From contig JAYMTF010001529.1 in NCBI GenBank assembly GCA_036897485.1, positions 1 to 22,849 of the forward strand: a stretch of 22,849 nucleotides of DNA, read 5' to 3'. The stretch comes from Pelargonium nanum (Eukaryota; Streptophyta; Magnoliopsida; Geraniales; Geraniaceae). The position numbers were made by a program, and so were the translations under genes. This document shows, one piece after another, positions 8,931-18,746 of the stretch (the first letter of the stretch is position 1; each line of letters begins with the position of its first letter). A model generated the notes under the pieces. It had not been told where the DNA came from. It did not search any database and worked only from the letters and a program-made list of their open reading frames with translations.

Positions 8931-11911
8931 TCAACTCCGGTACTTGTAGTATTGAGGAGGGTTGGTGGTGGACGAGGCGAGCATGTGATGATACGGGTTT
9001 TGGACGTTGTTGTTTTGCTGGTGGAGCGGAAGGGTAGGTGACCAGACTGTAGTCACGGAAGAAGCGAATCCTGATGATGCTGCTGCGTTGGAATAGAGTG
9101 GTCCTGCGTTGGTCGCGCCACCGCCATTGTTATGCATTAGTTGCCATGTCCAGTTCGAGAGTCTCGGTGAAGCAACTGCTTCAACCCTCTTCTCTGCAAT
9201 TCTTCCCTGTTGAAAAATTATAATAATCCATTGACGCCATCAAACTCGTGTAGTTGAAGCCAATACTCTATAATATGCATTCTAATACGGGAATGAACAT
9301 TTCAAATATCCCATAATATGCATTCTAATCTTTCATAGTTAGTGTCGTGTTGTGACAACTACGCCTAAAGTGATCCTGCCTATGCACCATTACATAGATT
9401 GGTCTTGCAGTTATGGAAAGTCGTGAAATAAAACCATACGATCTGTTGATAATAGTTGATCCTATTTGGATGTTGTTCGCTTATTTCCAATAGCAACGCT
9501 CTATGTAAATTGAAAGATGTCCATTTTGCCGGTTTCTTATAGATTTAGAATCTAACAAATTTCTTACAGAGACTATATAAATGGCTGTGTTGGTCCATTG
9601 CTACATGGATAATGAATATTATTAGTGATAATATACATGAAAGTTCAAGAACAACTCCTATAACAAATTAAACAAGGAAAGAACATAAAGATCCCAGAAG
9701 CTTCATTTGATTGCAACAAAAGGGATTGTCGGTTATTTGCTTATCAAAGTTTAATAGTAATCATTCCAATGGATCATTTGAACTTGATTGGATCGGGGAC
9801 AGATAGTGTGTTTGATATGCATTTGGACTAAAATGAAAGTAAACAGTCGAATAGACGAGAAATACCTCATAGGTCTGTAAGAAGCCAGGATATACGCCTG
9901 ACGTCCACGAGTGCTTGGACGACACGGGAAGACCATTAAGAGATTCACCTGCCATGGATGCTAAAGCATTGTTCTCAATCTGCGCAGTCATAACAAAGTG
10001 GTCATTGAAAAACAGATCGAAAACTTCATGACTATAACCATTTTGCATTTACAAATATTTGAAGACATTGAACTAAGTAACTTGATTAGAGCCTTACCAT
10101 TTTTCCCTCTCTGGACGGCATTTCACCTGCAGCATATTGAAAATGGAAACCCTTGACATTATCGCCCCCCTTTTGACCATTTGAAGGCAAAGACATTCCA
10201 AGGCTCAAATCGAGATTATGGCAATCACCTGCAAGGAATAAACATATTCGAGACATTTATTTACAGGTGATCGTAGGTACAACATAGCAAACAAACACTT
10301 CAAAAAGTTAGATAAATGAGACATAATAGGTAATTAGTACTTTCAGAATTCGCGTGTATGACTATCTCCCCTTCATAGGCACTTGGCTCAAAGTTGGTCA
10401 CCGCCTCCTTTCCGTTGCATTGGATTGCTGCCTTGTCATAAGCCCTGAATTCAAAAATTGAAATTCCAGATAAGAATCAAACATTTAAACCCAACCATAG
10501 AGAGGCTAAGAAGTATAAAATTCATGATCACAAGGACCTTGCAGCTTCTAGTTCGCTGTCGAATAATCCAAGATACATATACCTGCAAGCAAGTGTCATA
10601 ACCTAGTGGATAAAAAAAAGGGGGTTTCTGGTTCCCACCTCTCAAATAGCAATCCATCTTAGAATCGATCGCCATAAAGAGAGCACAAGACGAAAAACTA
10701 CTACTCTATAAACCCAAGTATATATATTGAGTATACGGCAACAAGCATAACCCAATTAAGCATAATCAGCCAAACTATATATAGAATCATTTCAAAGAGG
10801 TCCTCACTTCTTTCCAAGGAATTGACCCATCCGAGCTTCCCATCGACCACACTTGTGCAGTGTCACACCTCTGTACTTAGAACTTCCCCTTGCGAACCCC
10901 GTGCTTTGGCGACGAAGTATGTGCACGAATTCCTCTTTGCTGAGGTTCTGAGTCTGCAGACCAATCAAAGCACAGTTAATAATCAAAGTGGAAGAGTACA
11001 CACATATAAACTAATAGCATTAACAAGTCATGACCAAACACTAAATCTTCACCTGTTTCATATCTTCCTCATAATCACCTATGCTAAAATTGATGTCAGC
11101 ATCAACTCCTCTAAACTTAATCGCGGCGCGATCATAAGCTCTAAGAACACAGAAACAGAATAATCCATATCAAGAACCACCCACAAAAGTACATAATCAA
11201 TAAACCACAAAAAGTATAGTTCAGAAAGTGAGACCTTGAGAGAGACTCACCTTGCTGCAGAATGGGCAGTGTCGAATCCACCCAAGTACACTTGCTTCCC
11301 ACAATCCCTGAAGCAACACCAAATCGAAGAAGATCAAGATCAATTCAAGATCATAGCTCTATCAGTTACATACATAAGACTAAAGTTAAATTAAATATGA
11401 TCAACACACACCAAATATGGGACTCCCAGCGACCTGTCCTCCGGTAAAACGTGACGCCACGGTACTGCGAGCTCCGGGACCTCGGGCCTCGCCGGCTCTT
11501 CCTCACTTGCTGCTGCTTCTGCTGCACAATTCTCAGCTCCCCTTGCCCACTTTTATCCACGAAAGACAAATTGAGCCACTGAGTCCTCGCCGCCGCCGAG
11601 GTGGACGATCCTTGCCCGATGTCCATTTCTCCGCCGCCGTCTCCGGTGACCGGGAAAAGCTGCCGGGTGAAGAACTCCGGAGCTGGGTTCTTGCCTTTTT
11701 CTTCCTTGAAGATGTCAAATATCAGAGGAGACGTATTGGTGGAAGAGAAGTTTCCCTCAGCGGCATTGTTTCGAACATCTTCCGCGCTCACCACGGAGGA
11801 GCTCGAAGTCGGAGAATCCTCCTCCGGGAGCTTCTCCGCCTCCATTACCGACCTGGTTTCATCACAAACCGAATCACCAGAAATGATACCAACATTAAGA
11901 TCCAACAACAT
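8931..11911 (-). CDS. RAP2-7: AP2-family transcription factor, TOE1/RAP2-7 type, miR172-regulated
   Basis: Nine coding exons on the minus strand: 11911-11412, 11307-11251, 11140-11053, 10953-10808, 10582-10538, 10444-10341, 10228-10098, 9979-9866 and 9206-8931. They join in phase to 1461 nt and 486 aa. Residues 137-146 ([10 protein letters not shown]) form the basic nuclear-localisation stretch typical of the euAP2 lineage. The first AP2 domain (about 149-215) contains [20 protein letters not shown] and [11 protein letters not shown]. The second (about 241-301) contains [18 protein letters not shown] and [16 protein letters not shown] (319-323) is an LxLxL (EAR-type) repression motif, and the N-terminus MLLDLNV is a second candidate. 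AAASSGF (436-442) is encoded by the miR172 site. TOE1/RAP2-7 proteins repress flowering and juvenile-to-adult change, and miR172 turns them down. The intron 5 donor (GTCCTT) is weak. The exact subgroup (TOE1, TOE2 or AP2) needs a tree; I favour TOE1/RAP2-7. Confidence 0.96.
9065..9085 (-). promoter_or_regulatory. miR172 target site in the last exon
   Basis: The plus strand at 9066-9082 reads GAATCCTGATGATGCTGC, almost the sequence of miR172 itself (known form AGAAUCUUGAUGAUGCUGCAU). The minus-strand mRNA is therefore complementary over the core, with one G:U-type position and mismatches only at the ends. It lies in frame in exon 9 and encodes AAASSGF, as in other euAP2 genes. The annealed microRNA would cause cleavage or translational block of the transcript. 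Confidence 0.95.
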
Positions 11912-12400
11912 CTCTTGCAGAATTTACTTCCCAGATAAAAAGAAGCCGAGTCACGCAAAACCCACTTGCGAGAAGCGAAATCGGACACGAAAACGAAATG
12001 GGTAGAGCTCAGAAACGGAGATGGAGGTGTGAGGAAGAAGAAAGCTCAGAGATTGAGCATTTCAGAGAGAAAGCAAGAAACGGCTGAATGTGGAGTTCAG
12101 GGGACAGATGTGGAAGATGAAAGAAGATTTTAATAAAATAATAAAAATAAAAATTTGCAACAGAGATGGTTTTGATGATTTCAGAATCAGAGGTTGTGTT
12201 AAAAGCCAGAAAGTAAACTGGCTCCAGGTCTATCTCTCTCTCTCTTCCTGGTGCCTTAAAATAAGAAGATTGGGACGTGTTCAATTTCAAGCTCCTTTTA
12301 TGGACACTAGGCAATTTCACACATGTTTTTCTTCATATTCTTTTTGTTACCATATCACTCTTATTTATACATTTGAGAGTCTAATTCATTTACTTTTAAC
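11912..12400 (-). promoter_or_regulatory. Leader and core promoter of the AP2 gene
   Basis: Reading the minus strand towards the start at 11911, a TATAAATA string lies at 12369-12362, the best TATA candidate. That would put the transcript start near 12335 and give a leader of about 420 nt. The leader contains a GA repeat, seen as (TC)6 on the plus strand at 12233-12245, a common feature of plant 5' leaders. Another AT-rich stretch at 12130-12160 could also serve as promoter. A leader intron cannot be excluded. Confidence 0.4.
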
Positions 12401-12509
12401 TTAGGTTTGGCACCTATGATTAGGATTAAGGTAATTATTCACATTATTCTTCTTCTTTAGTCTTGAAAATTCTGAATATTTTCTTTTTCAATTTACATAT
12501 TTTGCAACA

Positions 12510-12882
12510 AGAGCATCCATAATGGATGCACTCTAGAGAGTAAAATAGGGTGAACTCGTAATTGACACATTATTTACTAATTTTTTAATATATTAAACTT
12601 CACAATAGTTACTTTTTAATGAGTGTAATAGCATTGACACTCATGTATATATTCTATATCTTGAAATTATTTTTGTGCTTTTAAATTATTTATTTTTACT
12701 TTTTTTTGTAATTTTTAGTTTTTGTATTTTATTTGAATAAAAAATTTAAGAAGTGTCATATGTAATCATGTACAATACGTGTAATATATATTACACGCAT
12801 AATGCATGATTACCTTACAAAATGAATGTAATATTATAAAGCACAAACTATTAAGTTATTACCTTCCCACTGTGGAAGCTCT
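12510..12882. mobile_element. Candidate MITE with imperfect terminal inverted repeats
   Basis: The left end AGAGCATCCATAATGGA and the reverse complement of the right end, AGAGCTTCCACAGTGGG, match at 13 of 17 positions. They enclose 373 bp of AT-rich, non-coding sequence. Terminal text of the form AGAGCATCCA.AATGG is a recurring type in plant miniature DNA transposons. The flanks (ACA on the left, AAA on the right) do not give a clean target duplication, so the superfamily is undecided. Confidence 0.45.
12763..12812. repeat. 50-bp imperfect palindrome
   Basis: The centre, GTGTAATATATATTACAC (12779-12796), is a perfect 18-bp palindrome. It extends outward to TAATCATG (12763-12770) and CATGATTA (12805-12812), also perfectly complementary. 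Overall 20 of 24 positions pair, and the intact strand could fold into a long hairpin. It lies inside the candidate MITE. Confidence 0.85.
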
Positions 12883-14028
12883 AAACTCAATGTATTATAA
12901 CTAGCTTATTATAAAGGTAATATTGGTCATTCATGTCTCATTAAAATAAAAGATGACATTCAATTTGACACGATATATAGTCATTCTAAAATGCATAAGC
13001 TATGAAACATAAAAAAAAATTGTCATGAAATTAAGTTGCAAATAAAATTCACATCCTAGTTCTTATTCTCATTTTTATTTTAGATTACATAATTTATCTA
13101 TATAAAAAATTGCCGTGTTTTTTTTTTTTTTTATAAACAAGCGTAAAAGTTATAATAAGTTAGTAGCTATAATATATGGACTTATAAATATATAACACTA
13201 ACCGATTTTTCTGTAATTTTTTACAATGAAGAAATTAAGACACTAAAATTTAAAATGGAGAGAGTAACTAATTAATTTGTCACGTTGCATGTCACATAGT
13301 AACAGGTTGTTACCTTCTTATTGATTTTTTGGACACACATATATGAAGTGTAACACTTTTCAGTATAAACCACACATAATTTTCATTCGTTTTACAATTT
13401 GAGACTATTCATGTTGGAGTTTGGTCGACACTGTCACGACTCATTTCTCCGTTCTATAAATATGTTTAGTGAGAATTGAAGCCAATAACATTTTTTACAA
13501 AATTCAACTTGCATTGTCAACTGAACTACAACATTTGATTTAGTGTGTACTATTTTTAACATAAGATAATCCGTAAGAATATTTGTGCTATATTGATATA
13601 GAATTTGTTGATATAGACTTTAGTACATGCTACGTGCAATGCTGTTTCTGATTGCGGACTTTAGGATGTGGAGAACATCTTATCGTACTTTTAAGATGAA
13701 ATTAATAAATTAATGTAACTTAGTTAGTTAATTTCAACTAAATCAACAATCCAACTAAAAAGTCCGTTGACATTGTTGCAAACTTTGGATTTGGAGAATG
13801 ATACATAGCATAGCTTATGATAGCTTTTTAAGGGTACTTAATATCGTAGCTCACTGAGTTATGGTTCATTTCTAATCTAATCAATGGAATAGTTAGTCAA
13901 CTCATCTATCTTTAATAGTTAGTTATGTACCGCTTTCATATTAATAATTATTGTTACGTTTTTTCTTAAAAGTAATACGAGCTTATACAAATCCAATTCT
14001 AACAAGTGTAAAGTATCGGGGGCAAAAA
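12883..14028. other. AT-rich intergenic stretch
   Basis: No gene or recognisable element was seen. It includes a 15-T run (13118-13132) and many short AT-rich words. All frames are short. Confidence 0.5.
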
Positions 14029-14375
14029 CTAAATCCACCCTGATAAATCTGACAACTTTGTGGATCTAACTATTGTATCGACAATTCGGTTCGCAGATCG
14101 ATAAACAAAAGAAAACTCTACTTTAGTCAATTGGGCAGCAACAAGGTCTATATCTGAAATTAACAAACCAAAAGCATTGGGATCACTCCGTTAACGTTGA
14201 ATTCAACTTCGTATCCACCCACTCCTTGTCCCATACCAATGAATCGCTTGACAAATCGCCAAGGCCTCCGCCACTATGATCTCCGACACCCTTGGCTACG
14301 ATCTGCGACCTCGCCCCAGCAGCGTCAAAAAAATCTCTCACAGCCCAACCCATTCCATTATGTGAAGGTTGTATG
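14029..14375 (-). pseudogene. Decayed RNase H-like (RVT_3) domain relic
   Basis: On the minus strand, one frame gives MGWAVRDFFDAAGARSQIVA. A shifted frame gives VAEALAICQAIHWYG, and after stops a third block gives FGLLISDIDLVAAQLTKVEF followed by SFVYRSANRIVDTIV. This is the order of the plant RNase H-like domain found in LINE-type elements and in many host copies (VRD.G..., ARS, AEALAI, ...LL..DI..L, F.FV.R.AN.VA). The core acidic residues are partly lost, and at least one frameshift and two in-frame stops are present, so it is not functional. Whether it came from a LINE or a host RNase H-like gene cannot be told. Confidence 0.7.
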
Positions 14376-14699
14376 GAACTAATTGTTGAAGGTTCTTTAT
14401 CTGGTTGCAGTTAGGAAAACCACTTTTGACCAAAAAAAACTTCGCACTTCTCTTATAACCACATCCACGAGTCCTCCTCCGCTGACATGTTCGGTCTAAT
14501 GCTCTGGATAGTCTGTCGCTTAACTACAGGGAATCGATTACCAAGGTTCTACATGTCTCACTTCTTTATTTTAATTATTTTTTAATAATAGTATAATTCA
14601 TTGTTAATTTATGGACGGACATCTAAAATAATCTACAAACTATTCATTTTGTTTTAAATCAGTTTGTGAACTATACTTTATATCAAAGGAGTCCATTTA
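14376..14699. other. Spacer between RNase H relic and SINE
   Basis: Nothing with coding or repeat structure was recognised. Part of it may be the upstream remainder of the RNase H-like relic. Confidence 0.4.
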
Positions 14700-14715
14700 A
14701 CTTTGTTTTGTTCTA

Positions 14716-14859
14716 CCAATACATGTTGGGCCAAGTGGTTAAAACACTTTGGATTCCATCGGAGATCTCAGGTTCGAGCCTCCTTGTCGACGGTATGGGG
14801 TGGGATTTGTGGGGTAGGATTTAGGGTGATGCTTCCTTTGTGGAGTGAGAAGCATTGTT
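14716..14859 (+). mobile_element. tRNA-derived SINE, family 2, with 16-bp target duplication
   Basis: The sequence is flanked on both sides by the same 16 bases, ACTTTGTTTTGTTCTA (14700-14715 and 14860-14875). That is a clear target-site duplication. Inside, GGGCCAAGTGG resembles an A box, and GGTTCGAGCC at 14771-14780 is a consensus RNA polymerase III B box. The 3' part carries CTTGTCGACGGTATGGGGTGGG. No product is encoded; mobilisation would depend on a LINE reverse transcriptase. Confidence 0.92.
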
Positions 14860-14875
14860 ACTTTGTTTTGTTCTA

Positions 14876-15660
14876 TGTTTTTTTATTCTGTTAAAGAAAC
14901 TAGTGGATTACGTTAAAATTAACTAACACATTAAAAAAATAATTAAAATGAGTTTTTTTTCTTACCTTTTTACCTACATATTTTCTGGTCTTTCAATTTC
15001 TATCATATTCTTCAACAACAAACCCTAAAACCCAATACACTCATTTCTTGTCTTAGTCCAGAATAAGACATGAAAGGTCAATTTCCTCAAATTTGGAGAC
15101 CAACCGCCCTCACCACCACCATAGCCACTAGAATTTGAAGTCCCATAATCGAAATTGAAAAGGAAGAAGAAGATTCGTTCTTCAATTGGGAACTCTCTAT
15201 TTATGATTTCATCGGCGGAAAACAAAGCACACAAAGAGACCCATTTGTCTGAAATGTCTTCCCCAAATGAAAAATCATACCATTGAACTATCGCCTTCAG
15301 CTTCTTCATCAAAGTTCCCATCTCCCATAGTCGTGTTGAAATCAACTCCGATATTTTGAGCCTTTACCTGTTTTGAAATAAAATATAAACTTTAAGAAAA
15401 AAAGAATAATTTTAATGCAAGTAATAATTATCTATGACGGAGAAAATAATAAAATAAATTCTACTTTGGCCTAATCCGATAGTAGTAATAGATTATTTAT
15501 GTGTCAATATTTCAAAAAGGAAAGGACTATGTATTTCCTTGACATTTATAACAACTAGGCGACAATAATATAATACTTCACATTCACACTCCATTTAATT
15601 CTTTTTCATCAATTTAGGTATGTCATCAATTTGATTTAAAAAAAAGGTATGTCATTAATT
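14876..15660. other. Intergenic stretch with one minus-strand open frame
   Basis: A minus-strand frame spans 15345-15025 without stops (106 codons), but it opens with TTG, not ATG. I recognise no domain in it. An overlapping frame encodes VDFNTTMGDGNFDEEAEG before a GTATGA string, which might be a relic of a 5' exon. Nothing supports a working gene. Confidence 0.35.
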
Positions 15661-16330
15661 TTAGCTGCCCACACCGCATGATTCCAGTTCTCCGCTCACA
15701 CGCACACTATCAAAACCTATCCTCGACAAATCCACGTGTCAACACTTCACAGGCTTGATCTATCCGACGGGGACAACCTTGACTCTGCCATAAATAGACG
15801 TTTCTAGGAAGAACCAAACTTGCAACTTGTTCCTTACTATAAATCGAATCTGAGGTGGTCCCCACTTCCGGATTCAGCTTATATCCGGCGGTTTGGGCTC
15901 TGATCGGACAGATTTTTTGGTGAAAATATGGAAAAGATGATTAACATGTGACCGTTATTCATATTTTTATACGGACGTGTACTGCACTGTAATTCGTGTG
16001 CTGTTTGTGCTGTTCGGTGACGTGGCGGTACTTGATTGGATGGTTTTTGGATGTGATTATCACGTGATGGTGATCTTTACGGCTGAGAGTTTTGGTTTAG
16101 AGTACGGCGCGAAGCAGGTGATTATTATGATCACGTGTTGGATACGGGTGGGTCCTACTGGCGAGATGGCTCCTCTGGTCTGTGAAAAGGTACAGTTGAG
16201 AGATGCGCTGGAAGCTCTAGGACCACAAAGCTGCGAAATGAGATTACTGATGTGCCCTTGTGTCAAATTACATCTCCGTCCTTGACCTCTGAGAATTTTT
16301 TTTTTCCTTCCCTTTACATGCAAGTACAGT
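15661..16330. promoter_or_regulatory. Orphan promoter-like island with clustered ACGT elements
   Basis: This stretch is less AT-rich than its surroundings. It contains four ACGT-core sites: CCACGTGTC (15732-15740), TGACGTGG (16018-16025), the palindrome ATCACGTGAT (16059-16068) and ATCACGTGTTGG (about 16130-16141). It also has two TATA-like strings, CATAAATAGA (near 15789) and TATAAATCGA (near 15839). ACGT cores are binding sites for bZIP and bHLH factors (ABRE or G-box). No intact coding sequence follows: the first ATG (about 15928) opens only seven codons. It may be a promoter of a non-coding RNA or of a lost gene, or transposon sequence. Confidence 0.35.
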
Positions 16331-16589
16331 TGTTTATCATGTTTATAGTTCTACAATTTGCAATTTGTCTTCTTCAATGGCTTGACTGGCAGGTTGTTTT
16401 TCTTTGTGTCTCTTGCAACTATGGAATCAGGGTCTACATGTGTGTTTAATGTGTTTGATTTTTTCTGCAAGGAGTAATTAATAGTAGGGAAAATTTCATC
16501 TAATTATCTTGAACTAACTTCTTGAATTTTCACATGAACTAAATTCTCAACGTTTCAAAATCTGAACACCCATCCAAAAAAAAAAACTA

Positions 16590-17070
16590 AATGTGGTTGA
16601 ATGAACTATTTTGAGTTTTTTATGAAACTCACTAAACCGTCAAGGCGTTTGAGTTTTAATGAAGACATGCGTTATCTGGTCTCGAGACAAAAATAAAAGT
16701 GAGGTGAGTGCATTGAACGAGGTGTTAGCGAATGAAATAACAATCATACTCAATATATTTGGTGCATTAATGAAACACGTCATTATGAGGAATCTTAGTG
16801 TCATAGTAGAGAGAAGTAACAGTTGTGCCTTGAACACTTATATCTTGCAGAAGCCAATGTAATAAGAGAAGTTTTGAAGTGTATTAACAAGAGCTTGGTA
16901 CTCTACCTCACCGCTAGACCGAGCTAGAACATATTATTTTTTGTTTCTTTTAGAGATACGAGATTGACTAAAAAGAAACAACATACATTGGTAAAACGAG
17001 TATCTATGGATTCCCAACCCAATCAACATCAGAATAAGCATGATAGACAAGAGATAATGCATGTATAAGT
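16590..17070 (-). pseudogene. Decayed Ty1/copia pol C-terminus (RNase H)
   Basis: On the minus strand, pieces of the copia RNase H domain occur in order with frameshifts and stops between them: HAYSDVDWVGNP, then a serine/valine-rich piece, then SSGEVEYQALVNTLQN, then an HNDVFH piece, then SRPDNACLH near the end. These correspond to the family landmarks Y.DADWAG, ARSSAEAEYRAL, H....F..RTKHIE and ...DQLADIFTK. The reading frame is broken many times, so no protein is made. The reverse-transcriptase part upstream is not visible, and the fragment is probably an old, truncated insertion. Confidence 0.8.
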
Positions 17071-17589
17071 TTGATCTATAGCATGTAATTGTACTTGCAT
17101 AGTTTTAGCTACAATGGATTTGTAAATGCACACGCTTGCAAGGTCGTTGTTCTTTTCATTCGGATTGGAGAGTTGAATAGGTCTTCATGCCCGAATGTGA
17201 TTCCATATATGTCATTTGACGATTTGAGTTAATAATATGTTATTCATTTTAAACTAAAAAAAAAATCAAACACGACTATTATATCGACATAATGAAATTT
17301 GTTCACAATCAATGACTAAACATTTTTTTACGCAAACAATTTATTCTGCAATATGTTTGTAGCAAATTCGAATGCTAACAAATTTATTTAAAAATGTCAT
17401 TCGTAATTCATACCCAATTAGATTACTTTGAAAATTGAGCACTCATCTACAATAAATGAATCACAATGGACATAACAAAAATTGATGTGTCATGTGAGTA
17501 ATGAAACATGCCAAATCTTAATCTTCATGTGTCATCATCATTTCAACATGGAAATTGTACTCACAGGTTTGGACTTTGGAGGCTCTACT
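17071..17589. other. AT-rich spacer
   Basis: No gene or element was recognised between the copia relic and the next promoter-like island. It may include unrecognised copia sequence near its left edge. Confidence 0.4.
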
Positions 17590-18025
17590 CTTGTTGTGTC
17601 GTTTTGTGAAATACAGTTTGGCAGAGAAAACGACACCACTAATTTAGGTGAAGGGCATTTTGGTCAATACAAATTAATAGCCAACTACCGATTTCATTCA
17701 AGTGGAGGGGAAGGAGAGAGAAACCTTAATGGAGACAGCAGAGGCGTCTCGTCACTGACATCGTAACCGACAAAACCGGTCACCATCACCCAATAAGTTA
17801 AGAAAAGCCGGTAAACCAATCTGGACCGTTGATCACGCTTGGAAACAATGAGTGGAAAGATCGGACGAAGGAGAAACGTGAAAAGTACGTGGGTGATAGA
17901 TAAGTCAAGAAACACGGGAGTCACGATAGCATCTCTCGTCTAACGTTTCCTCTTACGGTAACCTCTTACCTTAAAAATTCCTTTTGTGCTACTGTTCGTT
18001 TTCCAGTTACGGTAAGTTGGGTTCT
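17590..18025. promoter_or_regulatory. Second promoter-like island with inverted repeat and GATCAACGGTCCAGAT motif
   Basis: An inverted repeat GTGTCGTTTT (17596-17605) / AAAACGACAC (17627-17636) has a 21-bp loop. It is followed by AAGGGCATTTTGGTCAAT (about 17651-17668), GA-rich text (17705-17722), ATCTGGACCGTTGATC (about 17819-17834) and a donor-like GTAAGT (18012-18017). Words such as AAAACGAC, GACCAAAATGCCCTT and GATCAACGGTCCAGAT are frequent in plant promoters. The order suggests a plus-strand promoter and leader, but no coding exon follows; the DNA beyond is AT-rich. It may mark a non-coding transcript, an unseen gene start or a dead promoter. Confidence 0.35.
17596..17636. repeat. 10-bp perfect inverted repeat, 21-bp loop
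   Basis: The arms GTGTCGTTTT and AAAACGACAC are exactly complementary. Confidence 0.9.
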
Positions 18026-18585
18026 TTGAATGATTTCGTTTATTTATTTATTTATATTTAAAATAATTAAGCTGGTGAGTCCACTTTGTAACTATAAAAA
18101 AAATATTTACAGAGCAAATTCTTTCAAAAAAAAAAAATATTTAGAGAGCAAATTATAAAAAGAGATTTTTTTTGTTATGAATACAATTATTTTTTTCTTT
18201 CAAAAATCTCGGTTCGTGATAAATTGTTTGCAGAATATTTTTTATTTAATATAAAAAAAAATAATAAATTCTATTATATTGTATTCTTATCCAGGTTGAT
18301 ATTTTATAGGTAAAATTATATTTATAGTATCAAAAGAGAATATTACCTAAGTTCTTCTTTTCTTCACATATTTTTATCACTTAATTTATTGTTTTTTGGT
18401 CAATTGATAACAGATTCGAAATTTTCTAGAGAACAGTAGTATAGGGGCGGGGTATGAGTCTGCAAAACTTATTAATTTACTAGTTGTTCTTTTATAATAA
18501 TGTTAGCATTTTTATTTTAAAATATACTTGCATTAGGAGAGTGGCAGAAGCGTCGAGTGGCACATGAGATCCGAGCCAAGTGAAT
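18026..18585. other. AT-rich spacer
   Basis: This is very AT-rich sequence with several A and T runs and no coding potential. The last ~50 bases become GC-richer just before the SINE. Confidence 0.5.
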
Positions 18586-18594
18586 TGGTGGGAG

Positions 18595-18737
18595 ACCCCT
18601 AGGGGTGGCGCAATGGTTAAGACACACATCTCCACGTAGGAGGTCGTGAGTTCAAATCTCATTGCGTCGGGAAGGGTGGGGATTGAGTTAAAAGGGGAGA
18701 GTTACCCCCTGTTGTGTAGCTCAACTTAAAAAAAAAA
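18595..18737 (+). mobile_element. tRNA-derived SINE, family 1, with target duplication and A tail
   Basis: The flanks share TGGTGGGAG (18586-18594 and 18738-18746). The body has a consensus A box, TGGCGCAATGG (18606-18616), and a B box-like GAGTTCAAATC (18648-18658). It ends in TTGTGTAGCTCAACTT and a run of ten A. It is closely related to the copy at 21327-21472, which carries the same AGGGG(T)GGCGCAATGGT head and GTGTAGCTCAA tail in the opposite orientation. Confidence 0.92.
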
Positions 18738-18746
18738 TGGTGGGAG

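Noticed and set aside
11417-12005. Two overlapping plus-strand open frames of 173 and 134 codons
   Set aside because: Both lie antisense to exon 1 and the leader of the AP2 gene, and they resemble no family.
12009-12320. 103-codon minus-strand frame in the AP2 gene leader, considered as an upstream ORF
   Set aside because: It opens with GTG and has no ATG at its start. Its content is what AT-rich leader sequence would give by chance.
15977-16285. Plus-strand frame of 102 codons in the ACGT-rich island
   Set aside because: The opposite strand is open over the same region, it has no known motif and codon use is unremarkable. The regulatory elements fit promoter-like DNA better.
16640-16862. 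Two overlapping open frames on opposite strands
   Set aside because: They are fragments of the decayed copia RNase H tail, whose landmarks continue across several frames.
18600-18672. Possible tRNA gene
   Set aside because: The A and B boxes are present, but the sequence does not fold as a full cloverleaf by eye. It is followed by a SINE tail with A run and target duplication.
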